Shown: positions 33,499 to 42,229 of the stretch, piece after piece
Numbering within the stretch: the stretch's first letter is position 1
How the letters are laid out: each line of letters begins with the position of its first letter
NCBI RefSeq assembly: GCF_900102465.1
Contig: NZ_FNBW01000003.1
Span: forward strand, 186,001 to 250,000
DNA length: 64,000 nucleotides
Source of the DNA: Thalassobaculum litoreum DSM 18839
Lineage (GTDB): Bacteria > Pseudomonadota > Alphaproteobacteria > Thalassobaculales > Thalassobaculaceae
Direction of reading: 5' to 3'
The notes under the pieces: generated by a model
What the model was told of the DNA's origin: nothing
Databases searched by the model: none
The model's input: only the letters and a program-made list of their open reading frames with translations
Made by a program: the position numbers and the translations under genes

Positions 33499-34485
33499 AT
33501 GGATTATGTCATTACCCCCGATGCCGTCTCGTTCTTCGGCCGCGGTCTGCGGCGGCCGGAATGTGTCGCCTGTACCGAAGCCGGAGCGATCTGGGTCAGC
33601 CACGCGCTGCCGCAGGGCGGCGGCGGAGTCGTCCGGCTGGACGCCGACGGCACGCCCCATCCCATCGTCGCCGGCGAGGGCGCGCCCGCCGACTTCATGC
33701 CCAACGGCTGGTCGATGGCGCCGGACGGCTCGTTTCTGATCGCCAGTCTCGGCGACAGCGGCGGGGCGTGGCGGCTGTTCCCGGACGGGACGTGCACGCC
33801 GCTTCTGCTGCAGGTCGACGGCTATCCGGTGCCGCCGGTGAACTTCGTCCATCTGGACGAGGCAGGCCGGGTCTGGATTTCGATCAGCACCTGCCGGATA
33901 CCGCGCGACCGGGCGATGCACCGCGAGGTGGCGGACGGCTTCGTCATCCTGATGGATGCGATCGACCGGCCGGACACCGCCCGCATCGTCGCCGACGGCC
34001 TGGGCTATACGAACGAGGTGAAGGTCGACCCCTCCGGCCGCTGGCTCTATGCCAACGAGACCATGGCCCGGCGGCTGTCCCGTTTCGAGCTGAAGGGCGA
34101 CGGGCTGGGTAGCAGACAGACCGTGGTCGACTATATCGACGGGGTGATCCCCGATGGGTTCGAGTTCGACGCAGACGGCGGCGTGTGGTGCGCCAGCGTG
34201 ATGAGCAACCGGCTGGTGCGCGTCGGCCCGGATGGCAGCCAGCACGTGATCCTGGAGGATTGCGATCCGGCGGAGATCGCCCCGGCCATGGCGCGGTGGC
34301 GCGACGGGGGCTTCACCCGCGACGACCTGATGATCGGCGCGAAGCGGCCGCTCAGGAACATCGCCAGCATCACGTTCGGCGGGCCGGACCTGAAGACGGT
34401 GTATTGCGGCTCGCTGGCGGGCGACGGGCTGGTGACCTTCCGCTCCCCGGTCGCCGGTGCGGTGCCGCCGCATTGGATGTTTTGA
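33499..34485 (+). CDS. SMP-30/gluconolactonase-like beta-propeller protein
   Basis: 328-residue six-bladed propeller of the SMP-30/gluconolactonase/LRE family. Metal ligand region begins RRPECVACTEAGAIWVS (Glu near residue 17). FMPNGWSMAPDG supplies the Asn, and YTNEVKVDPSGRWLYANET and PDGFEFDADGGVWCAS supply the Asn/Asp of the divalent metal site. It probably hydrolyses a lactone or related ester. ATG 33499 opens the domain directly. It is divergent from the SDR. Confidence 0.85.
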   Translation: MDYVITPDAVSFFGRGLRRPECVACTEAGAIWVSHALPQGGGGVVRLDADGTPHPIVAGEGAPADFMPNGWSMAPDGSFLIASLGDSGGAWRLFPDGTCTPLLLQVDGYPVPPVNFVHLDEAGRVWISISTCRIPRDRAMHREVADGFVILMDAIDRPDTARIVADGLGYTNEVKVDPSGRWLYANETMARRLSRFELKGDGLGSRQTVVDYIDGVIPDGFEFDADGGVWCASVMSNRLVRVGPDGSQHVILEDCDPAEIAPAMARWRDGGFTRDDLMIGAKRPLRNIASITFGGPDLKTVYCGSLAGDGLVTFRSPVAGAVPPHWMF

Positions 34486-34516
34486 ACAAACCGGCTGAAT
34501 AAACGGAGGAAACGAG

Positions 34517-35455
34517 ATGACCCAGGTGCGTAAGGTCGAGGTGACGGATGTCGGCCCGCGCGACGGCCTGCAGGCCGAGAAGCGGCTGATCCCGGCGGCC
34601 GAGAAGATCGCGCTGATCAACCGGCTGATCGATGCCGGCGTGCCGCGGATCGAGGCGACCTCCTTCGTGTCGCCCAAGGCGGTGCCGCAGCTCGCCGATG
34701 CCGCCGAGGTGATGGCCGGGATCGACCGCAGCAAGGGCGCGATCATCGCCACCCTGGTCCCGAACGGCCGCGGCGCCATCCGCGCCGCCGAATGCGGGGT
34801 CGACGAGATGGTGGTCTTCGTCTCCGCGTCGGAAAGCCACAACAAGAAGAACGTGAACCGCTCGGTCGAGGAGTCCCTGAAGGGCTTCGAGGAGGTCGCG
34901 AAGATCGCCGGCGACGCCAAGATCCCGGTGCACGGCGCCATCGCCACCGCCTTCGGCTGCCCGTTCGAGGGCAACGTGGCGCCGGAGCGGCTGGCGATGA
35001 TCGCCAAGCGGTTCCAGGACATGGGCTTCGTCGGCATGACCTTCGGCGACACCACCGGCATGGCGACCCCGCCGACGGTGCGCGCCGGCGTGGCGGCAGT
35101 GCGGGAGGCCGCGCCGAAGCTGACCATGGGCCTGCATTTCCACAACACCCGCGGCATCGGACTCGCCAATGTCATGGTCGGGCTGGACGAGGGCATCGAC
35201 AAGTACGAGAGCTCGTTCGGCGGTACCGGCGGCTGTCCCTTCGCGCCGGGCGCCACGGGCAATATCTGCACCGAGGACCTGGTCTATCTGCTGCACGAGA
35301 TGGGCATCGAGACCGGCATCGACCTGCGCAAGCTGATGGCGATCGGCTGCGACGTGGAGACGGTGGTGGGCCACCCGCTGCCGGGGCAGGTGATGAAGGC
35401 CGGGCAGCGGCTCGACCTGCATGACATGGACGCCGTGCGTACCGCGGAAGGGTGA
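34517..35455 (+). CDS. Hydroxymethylglutaryl-CoA lyase
   Basis: 312-residue TIM-barrel lyase that cleaves 3-hydroxy-3-methylglutaryl-CoA to acetoacetate and acetyl-CoA. The active-site Arg15-Asp16 lies in VGPRDGLQAE, metal-binding His residues in LHFHNTRGIGLAN, and the catalytic Cys in GGTGGCPFAPGATGN. Length matches the family. It is followed six bases later by a CaiB transferase, which suggests activation and cleavage of a free hydroxy diacid. A citramalyl-CoA or similar lyase activity is the alternative. Confidence 0.9.
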   Translation: MTQVRKVEVTDVGPRDGLQAEKRLIPAAEKIALINRLIDAGVPRIEATSFVSPKAVPQLADAAEVMAGIDRSKGAIIATLVPNGRGAIRAAECGVDEMVVFVSASESHNKKNVNRSVEESLKGFEEVAKIAGDAKIPVHGAIATAFGCPFEGNVAPERLAMIAKRFQDMGFVGMTFGDTTGMATPPTVRAGVAAVREAAPKLTMGLHFHNTRGIGLANVMVGLDEGIDKYESSFGGTGGCPFAPGATGNICTEDLVYLLHEMGIETGIDLRKLMAIGCDVETVVGHPLPGQVMKAGQRLDLHDMDAVRTAEG

Positions 35456-35461
35456 GCATTC

Positions 35462-36643
35462 GTGACGGACAGTGACATTACGGGCGCCCCGGCCGGGGCG
35501 CTCGACGGGATCCGCGTCGTCGATCTCACCCGCATCCTGGCCGGGCCGTTCTGCACCCTGCTGCTCGCCGATATGGGCGCCGACGTGATCAAGGTGGAGC
35601 CGCCGGCCGGCGATCCGGTGCGCGGCCAGGGCGCCATGGTCGAGGGCTACAGCTGGTACTTCGCCCAGTTCAACCGCAACAAGAAGTCGGTCGTCCTCGA
35701 CCTCTACACCGACGAGGGCAAGGCCGACCTGACCCGGCTGCTTGAGACCGCCGACGTGGTGGTGGAGAACTACCGCCCCGGCGTCTTCGCCAAGATGGGC
35801 TTCTCGGCCGAGCGGCTGGCGGAGATCAATCCGCGGCTGATCTGCGCCAGCGTCAACGGCTACGGCTCTTCCGGCCCCTATGTCGACCGTCCGGCCTTCG
35901 ACTTCATCGCCCAGGCGATGAGCGGCTTCATGGCGGTGAACGGCGACCCGGACGGCCCGCCGAGCCGCGCCGCGCCGCCGATCTCCGACCTGATCGCCGG
36001 GCTGTACTGCGCCTTCGGCGTGGTCTCGGCCCTGCAGGCGCGGCACACGACCGGCCGCGGCCAGCAGGTGGAGAGCAGCCTGACCGGGGGACTGATCTCG
36101 ATGATGGCCTATCTCTCCGCCGAATACTTCGCCACCGGCGCCAACCCGACCCGCACCGGCAACAACCATCCGATCGTCGCCCCCTACGGCCTGTTCCAGG
36201 CGGCGGACGGCGAGATCGCGGTCGCGCCCTCCAACGACACCTTCGTGGAGCGGTTCCTGCGGGTGCTCGGCCTGGAGGGGCTGCTGCGGGAGCCGGATTT
36301 CGCCGACAACGCGAAGCGCATGGCCAACCGGGACGCCCTGAACGCCCGGATCAACGCGGTGACCCGGGAGAAGCCGGTGGATCACTGGATCGATGCCATC
36401 AACAAGGCGGGCTGCCCCGCCGGCCGGGTCATGGGACTGGACGAGGTGTTCACCGACCCGCAGGTGCTGGCCCAGGAGATGGTGATCCAGTCCGAGCGCG
36501 AGGGACGCACACCGATCAGGATGACCGGATTCCCGGTCAAACTCTCCCAGACGCCGGCCGCCCTGCGCCAGCCGCCACCCGAACTGGGTGAACACACCGA
36601 GCAAATTATAACCTTTGTGAGAAATGCCACAAAGTCGCATTGA
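35462..36643 (+). CDS. CaiB/BaiF family (class III) CoA-transferase
   Basis: 393 residues. The N-terminus reads GIRVVDLTRILAGPFCTLLL then MGADVIKVEPP; FNRNKKSVVLDL follows. The nucleophilic Asp is in APPISDLIAGLYCAFG around residue 177. The GTG at 35462 follows GGGTGAG. Directly downstream of the HMG-CoA-lyase-type gene, it likely charges that enzyme's substrate with CoA from succinyl-CoA or similar, as in hydroxymethylglutarate or glutarate CoA-transferases. Confidence 0.9.
   Translation: MTDSDITGAPAGALDGIRVVDLTRILAGPFCTLLLADMGADVIKVEPPAGDPVRGQGAMVEGYSWYFAQFNRNKKSVVLDLYTDEGKADLTRLLETADVVVENYRPGVFAKMGFSAERLAEINPRLICASVNGYGSSGPYVDRPAFDFIAQAMSGFMAVNGDPDGPPSRAAPPISDLIAGLYCAFGVVSALQARHTTGRGQQVESSLTGGLISMMAYLSAEYFATGANPTRTGNNHPIVAPYGLFQAADGEIAVAPSNDTFVERFLRVLGLEGLLREPDFADNAKRMANRDALNARINAVTREKPVDHWIDAINKAGCPAGRVMGLDEVFTDPQVLAQEMVIQSEREGRTPIRMTGFPVKLSQTPAALRQPPPELGEHTEQIITFVRNATKSH
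36613..36634. promoter_or_regulatory. Inverted repeat at end of the CoA-transferase gene
   Basis: CTTTGTG and CACAAAG form perfect 7-bp arms around eight bases, inside the last ten codons of the CaiB gene and 65 bases upstream of the PAS_5-like gene. No T-tract follows, so an operator is more likely than a terminator. Confidence 0.35.
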
Positions 36644-36698
36644 CGCTAGGGAATTCTGTCCGCACGATCTTCCCACGCTCGTCATTTCGGGACCGCAG

Positions 36699-37223
36699 AT
36701 GGCCCTCACCGACCCTGTTTTCACCTATCCGGACCTCGACACCAGCTCGGTCGAGTACGCGCCGGATTTCAGCACGGCCGGGGTCCGTTCGTGGTTGCGC
36801 GCCGGCAAGATGCGCGACGTCCTCGACTTCTGGAACGACATCCGCCAGTTCCGGCGCTGTCCGGAGCTGGCGGATGTCGATTTCGCCTCGGTGCCGGAGC
36901 TGGCGAACTGGATGATCCTGCTGGAGCGGCCGGTGCCGGGCGGCGACTGCCTGTTCCGCACCGTCGGCAAGAAGATCATCGAGCTGTCGCATCTGGACGT
37001 CACCGGCCAGCCGCTGATGGCGCTGCCGGACCCGGAATACCGCCGGATGTTCCAGGCGAACTGCGACGCGGTCACCCGCGCCGCCATGCCGCTCGCCTCG
37101 CGCTACCGCCGCATGCTGAAGGGCGCGAGCTTCGACTTCGAACGGCTAGACCTGCCGCTGATGCTGGAAAGCGGCCGGATCGGCGGTGTCCTCGTCGGCA
37201 TGCACGCGGCCGGCGCCGACTGA
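36699..37223 (+). CDS. PAS_5-like sensory domain protein
   Basis: 174 soluble residues. A short N-terminal tail precedes the domain: MRDVLDFWNDIRQFRRCPELADVDFASVPELANWMILLE-type opening (residues 40-78), then DCLFRTVGKKI, a helical middle, and a terminal strand LPLMLESGRIGGVLVGMHA. This matches the PAS_5 architecture of the protein at 5.5 kb and the C-terminus at 25 kb. It is an output-free sensor module. ATG 36699 is used; 25 upstream codons overlap the promoter region. Confidence 0.65.
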   Translation: MALTDPVFTYPDLDTSSVEYAPDFSTAGVRSWLRAGKMRDVLDFWNDIRQFRRCPELADVDFASVPELANWMILLERPVPGGDCLFRTVGKKIIELSHLDVTGQPLMALPDPEYRRMFQANCDAVTRAAMPLASRYRRMLKGASFDFERLDLPLMLESGRIGGVLVGMHAAGAD

Positions 37224-37306
37224 TACGGCGGCCATGGCCGCCCGGCTTGCGCAATCATCCCTGATCCCCGACCATGGCCGCGGTTTCCGGATCGGTGGAT
37301 ATTCCC

Positions 37307-37909
37307 ATGAATTTCGGTCCCGTCTTGCGCCGCATCCGCGCGGTGCGTCGGCTCAAGCAGCAAGCCGTCGCCGACCTGGTCGGCGTGACCCAGGCGACCG
37401 TGTCGCGCTGGGAGAACGGCGATCTGGCGCCGAGCGGCGATCAGCGCCGCCGGCTGCTGCGGCTGCTGCACAGTTCGGCCACGCTCGGCTCCGACCATGG
37501 CCTGCGCCGGCTGGTGGAGACCTCGCCGCTGCGGGTTCATCTGGTCTGCGACATCACCCACCGCCTGCTCGCCGCATCGCCGGCGCGGGAGGCGGAGTGG
37601 CACTCGGACGCCCGCACCTGGGAAGGACGCTCGCTCTATCGCTTCGCCACCGAGGAGATCCGCGCCGCCGAAGCCAGGCTGGATGACTGCGGCTGGTTCG
37701 AGGGCCGGGTTCCGGGCGCCTATTTCTGGACCGGGGCGAGCGAGCCGGGGACGGCCATCAGCATCCAGCAGGGTTATTGCCTGTGGGAGCGGCTCACGCT
37801 GAACGACGGCAGCCCGGTGCGCATGGCGACCACCCTGGGCCCCGACGCGGTGTCGGCGAGCGTGCTGAACAGCTTCGTGGATCTGCGCGGCCCGGCTTCG
37901 CCCGTGTGA
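37307..37909 (+). CDS. XRE-family HTH regulator with PAS-like C-terminal domain
   Basis: 200 residues. An N-terminal lambda-repressor-type HTH covers residues 3-58 (QQAVADLVGVTQATVSRWEN), and a C-terminal 130-residue domain (LRVHLVCDITHRLLAASPAR onward) has a PAS-like alternation and ends in a strand with LWERLTLNDG. It probably represses or activates in response to a small ligand. The start may alternatively be the ATG at 37274. It follows the PAS_5-like gene by 83 bases on the same strand. Confidence 0.78.
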   Translation: MNFGPVLRRIRAVRRLKQQAVADLVGVTQATVSRWENGDLAPSGDQRRRLLRLLHSSATLGSDHGLRRLVETSPLRVHLVCDITHRLLAASPAREAEWHSDARTWEGRSLYRFATEEIRAAEARLDDCGWFEGRVPGAYFWTGASEPGTAISIQQGYCLWERLTLNDGSPVRMATTLGPDAVSASVLNSFVDLRGPASPV

Positions 37910-37992
37910 TGCGGCCGCATAACTTATGCGTGGAGCCCCCTGCGCGCGGCCGGTAGCGTCTCCCGGACCCGAAGCGCACGCGGAGGTCCACC

Positions 37993-38613
37993 ATGCGGAA
38001 CCAGGCCCGCACCATCCTCGATTTTCTTAGCTTCAGTGAGCGGATCAAGCGCGAGCTGCGCCATTCCTGGCTGTCCGACGGCCGGCGGGAGAGCGTGGCC
38101 GAGCATTCCTGGCAGATGGCGCTGATGGCAATCCTGGTGGCCCCGCATCTGCGCCGTCCGGTGGACCTGCTGCGGGTCCTGGAGATGATCGTCGTCCACG
38201 ACCTGACCGAGGCGGTGATCGGCGACATCCCGGCCTTCGAGGTCAGCCCCCGCCAGGACGCCAAGCGTCGGCGCGAGGCCGAGGCGGCGCTGCGCATCCG
38301 CGACAGCCTGGACGCCGATACCGGCGGCCACGTCTACGCCCTGTTCCTGGAACTGGAGACCGGCGGCACGTCGGAGGCGAAGCTGGTTCACGCGCTCGAC
38401 CGGCTGGAGGTGCAGGTCCAGCACAACCTGGCGGCGGACGAGACCTGGGAGCCGGTGGAATACCCGATGGTGTTCAACAGGCTGTCGCAGCCTTGCCGTC
38501 ACGACCCGTTCCTCGCCGCCCTGGCGGAACTGGTGGAGGCGGACGGCGCCGCCAAGATGGCGGCGGCCGGCATCGACGTGGCGGCGGTGAGGCGGGCGGC
38601 CGAGGCCGCCTGA
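37993..38613 (+). CDS. HD-domain phosphohydrolase, YfbR/HDDC2-like
   Basis: 206-residue cytosolic HD-superfamily protein. The metal-binding residues are His38 (SVAEHSWQMA), His69-Asp70 (VVHDLTEAVIGDI) and a later Asp (HALDRLEVQ). This arrangement matches the 5'-deoxynucleotidase YfbR and the eukaryotic HDDC2 relatives. It probably hydrolyses nucleoside monophosphates. CGGAGG precedes the ATG. Confidence 0.87.
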   Translation: MRNQARTILDFLSFSERIKRELRHSWLSDGRRESVAEHSWQMALMAILVAPHLRRPVDLLRVLEMIVVHDLTEAVIGDIPAFEVSPRQDAKRRREAEAALRIRDSLDADTGGHVYALFLELETGGTSEAKLVHALDRLEVQVQHNLAADETWEPVEYPMVFNRLSQPCRHDPFLAALAELVEADGAAKMAAAGIDVAAVRRAAEAA

Positions 38614-38673
38614 CGGCGGGAAGAGGGCTCCGTCTTCGACCCACCACCTGACCCTATCCATCCTCCCCCTTTC

Positions 38674-38703
38674 CCGTCATCCTGGGGGTCGCCGGGATGA
38701 CGG
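38674..38703. repeat. Palindromic repeat CCGTCATCC ... GGATGACGG
   Basis: Perfect 9-bp arms around a 12-base centre in the 189-base gap before the amidinohydrolase gene. This GTCATCC/GGATGAC type of repeat is common between genes in alphaproteobacteria and differs from the CCGGCCTTG family here. Confidence 0.7.
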
Positions 38704-38802
38704 ACGAAGGGAAGGGCGCGTTAGGGCCTGCGCATTTCGCCCCTTTGACTTTCGCCGGCCGCCCGACAATTCTCGCGCTCCAACGCGATCGGAGAAGCAC
38801 CC

Positions 38803-39768
38803 GTGGACAAGACCGGCAACACCTTCAATTCGGCGGCCTATGGCGGACCCGGCTGGCAGGGGCGCACGCGCACCCACCGCGAGGAGATCGGCGATCTCTG
38901 GACCGCCAGCGGCATCGACAGCGAATACGCCACCCTGCGCTCGGTCCTGCTGCACCGCCCCGGCGGCGAGCTGGCGGCGGCCCTGGAAGACCCGAACTCG
39001 GTGCAGATGCTGGAGGCGCTCGACCTGGGCCGCGCCGGCGAACAGCACGACGCCATGGCCGAGGCCTACCGCGCCAACGGCGTCGACGCCCAGTATGTCG
39101 ACCCGGCCGGCCAGCCGACCCCTAACCAGATGTTCTGCGCCGACCTGTTCGTGATGTCGCCGGAAGGCGCGATCCTGGCGCGTCCGGCCTCCACGGTGCG
39201 GGCCGGCGAGGAGCGCTGGGTCGCCCGGCGCTTGGCCGATGCCGGCGTGCCGATCCTGCGCACCATGACCGGTAATGCGGTGTTCGAGGGTGCCGACCTG
39301 ATGTGGCTCGATCCCGAGACGGTGATGGTCGGCCTCGGCCTGCGCACCAACGAGGACGCCGCCGCCCAGATCGCGTCTTCCATGGAGGAGATCGGGGTCG
39401 AGACCCTGGCCGTCGACATGCCCTACGGCACCATGCATTTCATGGGCATGCTGCGGATCGTCGACCGCGATCTCGCCATCTGCTGGCCGCGCCGCACGCC
39501 GTTCTCCACGGTGCGGGCGCTGGAGGAGCGGGGCTACGAGATCCTCTGGCTGCCGACCTCCGAGCCGGACAGCGTGCTGAACCGGGCGCTGAACATCGTC
39601 ACCCTCGGCCCGCGCAAGATCCTGATGCTGGCCGGCTACGACGCGGTGCAGAAGGCCTACGAGAAGGCCGGCATCGAGTGCGTCACCATCGACGGCTCCG
39701 AACTGGTCAAGGCGGCGGGCGCCATCGGCTGCCTGACCGGCGTGGTCCGGCGCGATCTGGTGGGGTAG
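38803..39768 (+). CDS. Dimethylarginine dimethylaminohydrolase-like amidinotransferase-superfamily protein
   Basis: 321 residues of the pentein (guanidino-modifying) fold. The catalytic Cys is Cys310 in AIGCLTGVVRRD near the C-terminus, and the catalytic His is in GTMHFMGMLRI. NQMFCADLFVM and EGADLMWLDPETVMVGLGLRTN form the substrate-binding strands. It could hydrolyse methylarginines or free arginine, or transfer the amidino group. The start is GTG at 38803. No other arginine gene is adjacent. Confidence 0.82.
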   Translation: MDKTGNTFNSAAYGGPGWQGRTRTHREEIGDLWTASGIDSEYATLRSVLLHRPGGELAAALEDPNSVQMLEALDLGRAGEQHDAMAEAYRANGVDAQYVDPAGQPTPNQMFCADLFVMSPEGAILARPASTVRAGEERWVARRLADAGVPILRTMTGNAVFEGADLMWLDPETVMVGLGLRTNEDAAAQIASSMEEIGVETLAVDMPYGTMHFMGMLRIVDRDLAICWPRRTPFSTVRALEERGYEILWLPTSEPDSVLNRALNIVTLGPRKILMLAGYDAVQKAYEKAGIECVTIDGSELVKAAGAIGCLTGVVRRDLVG

Positions 39769-39806
39769 CGGCAGTACGCTCCCAGAATCGCCGCCCCCCA
39801 TCTTTC

Positions 39807-39831
39807 ACTCCCCGGATTTTTTCCGGGGAGT
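39807..39831. repeat. Short hairpin repeat CCCCGGA-N5-TCCGGGG, copy 3
   Basis: Here the stem is 10 bp (ACTCCCCGGA/TCCGGGGAGT) with loop TTTTT, between two convergent stops. It could terminate both genes as a structure, but no T-tract follows on either strand. Confidence 0.75.
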
Positions 39832-39873
39832 AGGGGAGGGGAGGGGAGCGTGTGGTGTATGCACCCGAGCCCC

Positions 39874-40869
39874 TCACACGGTCAGGATCAGCGTGCGGTC
39901 CGGCCCCGCCGGAACGCGGCCGCCTTCGATCGTTACCGCCATATGCTCGAAGGCGACGCCGGGCGTGCCTTCGGTCACGCCGTTCGTGCGGAAGAAGTAG
40001 CTGTGCCCCTTGGGGCGGTCGTACAGGTTGTTGAAGTCGTCGCAATCGATCGCGTAGACGTTGCTCGGGACCTTGGCCATGTCCTCCGGTCCGGTATGGC
40101 CGAGCCGACGTGAGATCGTCTTGTTGCCGGGCGTGTTGGCGATCTTGCTGGCGGACATCGCCAGGTCGTCATTGGCGAAATAGACGATCACGTTGCGGGC
40201 GGTCTGGGTGATCCGGTGACCCGACCAGCCCGGCTCCAGCGATTGGTTGTCGACGTCCGCGGCGAACATGAAGATGTTCTTGAAGATCGCCGGCATCCCG
40301 CCTTCATAGGTGGTCCAGCGGTCCAGGGTGAAGCGCAGGACCCGATTGCCCATCGAGTGGGCAAGGATATTGATCGGCCGATAGCAGGCGTTGTCGCCGC
40401 CCCGGTTCGCGCGCCACTCCAGGAACTTCCCGAGCACACGGGCGAAGCCGAAGCCGCTCTTGTCGGCGGCGTCCTGGTCGTCCCAGTAATCCTTCATGAT
40501 CCCGAAATCCTCGTCGCAGGGCCACAGGAGCAGGATGACCTCCACCGATTTCGCGTTCGGATCGTTGGCGAAGCGCGCGTCCATGAGCTTCTGCAACTCG
40601 GCCGCCCGGGCGAAAGCCGACTCCGCGGTGGTGCTGAAACCATGCAGGTAGAGCAGGATTTCCTGCTCGATCGACCCCTGGGTGCGTTTGAAGAAGGCCT
40701 GGCTGCCGATCTCGTGCAGCACGCCGTCGTCGTCGCGACGCAGGAAATAGACGGAGCTGCCGGGGTCCCGGTCCCGGGGGTGCAGTTCGAAGATGCGCTC
40801 GGGCCGGCTGGGCGTGGGCGCCCATTTGTCGGGCCCGCCCTTGCGGGCATAGTTGGTGATCACAAGCAT
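39874..40869 (-). CDS. Alpha/beta hydrolase of the DUF900 type
   Basis: 331 residues. The DUF900 core is visible: EILLYLHGFSTTAESAFARA around residue 75, then NILAHSMGNRVLRFTLDRW near 175 with Ser in the nucleophile elbow (HSMGN). VILLLWPCDED and NIFMFAADVDNQSLE flank it. The catalytic His is probably in GHSYFFRTNG. Esterase-like, substrate unknown. The ATG at 40869 follows GGGGAAG; a longer frame to 40941 is not supported. The protein looks cytosolic. Confidence 0.8.
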   Translation of the reverse strand: MLVITNYARKGGPDKWAPTPSRPERIFELHPRDRDPGSSVYFLRRDDDGVLHEIGSQAFFKRTQGSIEQEILLYLHGFSTTAESAFARAAELQKLMDARFANDPNAKSVEVILLLWPCDEDFGIMKDYWDDQDAADKSGFGFARVLGKFLEWRANRGGDNACYRPINILAHSMGNRVLRFTLDRWTTYEGGMPAIFKNIFMFAADVDNQSLEPGWSGHRITQTARNVIVYFANDDLAMSASKIANTPGNKTISRRLGHTGPEDMAKVPSNVYAIDCDDFNNLYDRPKGHSYFFRTNGVTEGTPGVAFEHMAVTIEGGRVPAGPDRTLILTV

Positions 40870-40992
40870 GGCGCTTCCCCCGTCACGATGGCTGCGAGAA
40901 CGATATCGCAACCAATCAGGGTGTTCTGTGGCGATCTCCACACGGCCGGTATCGGCGGACTCACCCGCCGCAGGGCCGCCGCCAGGGGCGCG

Positions 40993-42174
40993 CTACCGCA
41001 CCACCCGCTCCATCCCGGTGAACACCCGCCAACGCTCGATCTCGGCATCGATCTTGGCGTCGCGCGCCTTCGACGCCCGCACGCCCGGCTCCATCCACAT
41101 TCCCCGCACCTCAAGCTCGCCGCGGTTGCGATGGGTCTTCAGTTCGATGCGGCCGACCAGGCGGTCGCGTTCCAGCATCGGCAGCACGTAGTAGCCGTAG
41201 ACCCGCTTGGCCGCCGGTACGAAGGCCTCGAAGCGATAGTCGAAGCCGAAGATCCGCTGGGTGCGCTCGCGCTCGCGGATCATCGGGTCGAACGGCGACA
41301 GGAACCGCACCCGCGCCGGCGGTTCCGGCGCCTGGCGGGCCAGATCCAGCACGTCCGGCCGTGCCCAGACCGGCCGCACAGAGCCGTCCGCCTGCTCGAT
41401 ATCGATCCGGCGCAGGGTGTTGTCGCTGACGCATTCGCACCAGGCCTGGGCCTCGGCGGGGGAGATCGAGTCGAAGAACCGGGCCACCTCGCCATGGCTG
41501 GCGACCGCCAGCCGGGAGATCGCCTCGCGCCCCGCCCAGTCGATGAAGGCGGCGTGGTCCGGCTCCGGCTCGTGATGTTCCGGCGGAATGACCCGGTACG
41601 ACAGGTCGTAGACCTTGGCGAAGCCCTTGCGGCCGGCGACCGCGAACTCGCCGGAGCGCCAGAGATATTCCAGCGCGGTCTTCGACGGCGTCCAGCCCCA
41701 CCACGCCCCACGCTCCTCGGTGTCGTCGGGGGTGACGTCGCGCGAGGTCACCCGGCCCTCGGCCTCGACCCGGCGGCGCATCTCGTCCAGCACCTCGTCT
41801 CGCCGGCCGGCGAAGCGCTGGTCCCAGTGCGGCGCGCGGTCCATCCGCGCCTTGTAGCGGGCGAAGCGCGGCTTCCAGTAGGGATAGAACCGGGTCGGGA
41901 TGATCGACGCGTCGTGGGTCCAGTGCTCGAACAGCGAGCTCCGTTTCTCCAGCAGGTGCTTCAGGTGGGACTTCTTGTAGCCGTTGGCCCGGGTGAACAG
42001 GATGTGGTGGTGCGCCTGTTCCAGGGTGGAAATGGTGTCGACCTGCACGAATCCGAGCCGGTCGATCAGCGCGTCCAGCCCGTCGCGGGTGAGCGCGCCG
42101 CCGGGCGACTCGGACAGGGCGTGCTGATGCAGGAACAGACGGCGCAGCTCGGTATTGGAGAGACGGTCGGTCAT
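40993..42174 (-). CDS. YcaQ-family DNA glycosylase (AlkZ-like, winged helix DUF1006)
   Basis: 393 residues of the HTH_42/YcaQ family, whose E. coli member unhooks interstrand crosslinks and removes bulky N7 adducts. The catalytic Q-x-D motif is Gln44-Val-Asp46 in GFVQVDTIST. HHHILFTRANGYKKSHL follows, and RVYGYYVLPMLERDRLVGRIE near the end is typical. ATG 42174 is used; it lies 55 bases from the divergent VOC gene. Confidence 0.87.
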   Translation of the reverse strand: MTDRLSNTELRRLFLHQHALSESPGGALTRDGLDALIDRLGFVQVDTISTLEQAHHHILFTRANGYKKSHLKHLLEKRSSLFEHWTHDASIIPTRFYPYWKPRFARYKARMDRAPHWDQRFAGRRDEVLDEMRRRVEAEGRVTSRDVTPDDTEERGAWWGWTPSKTALEYLWRSGEFAVAGRKGFAKVYDLSYRVIPPEHHEPEPDHAAFIDWAGREAISRLAVASHGEVARFFDSISPAEAQAWCECVSDNTLRRIDIEQADGSVRPVWARPDVLDLARQAPEPPARVRFLSPFDPMIRERERTQRIFGFDYRFEAFVPAAKRVYGYYVLPMLERDRLVGRIELKTHRNRGELEVRGMWMEPGVRASKARDAKIDAEIERWRVFTGMERVVR

Positions 42175-42229
42175 GGCGTCGTCCGGGGCCCTGGGTCTAT
42201 GCTGGGGAAAAGCCGTGAGGGAGGTCACC

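Noticed and set aside
39807-39831. 10-bp hairpin as an intrinsic terminator
   Set aside because: No T-tract follows on either strand, so it is listed as a repeat.
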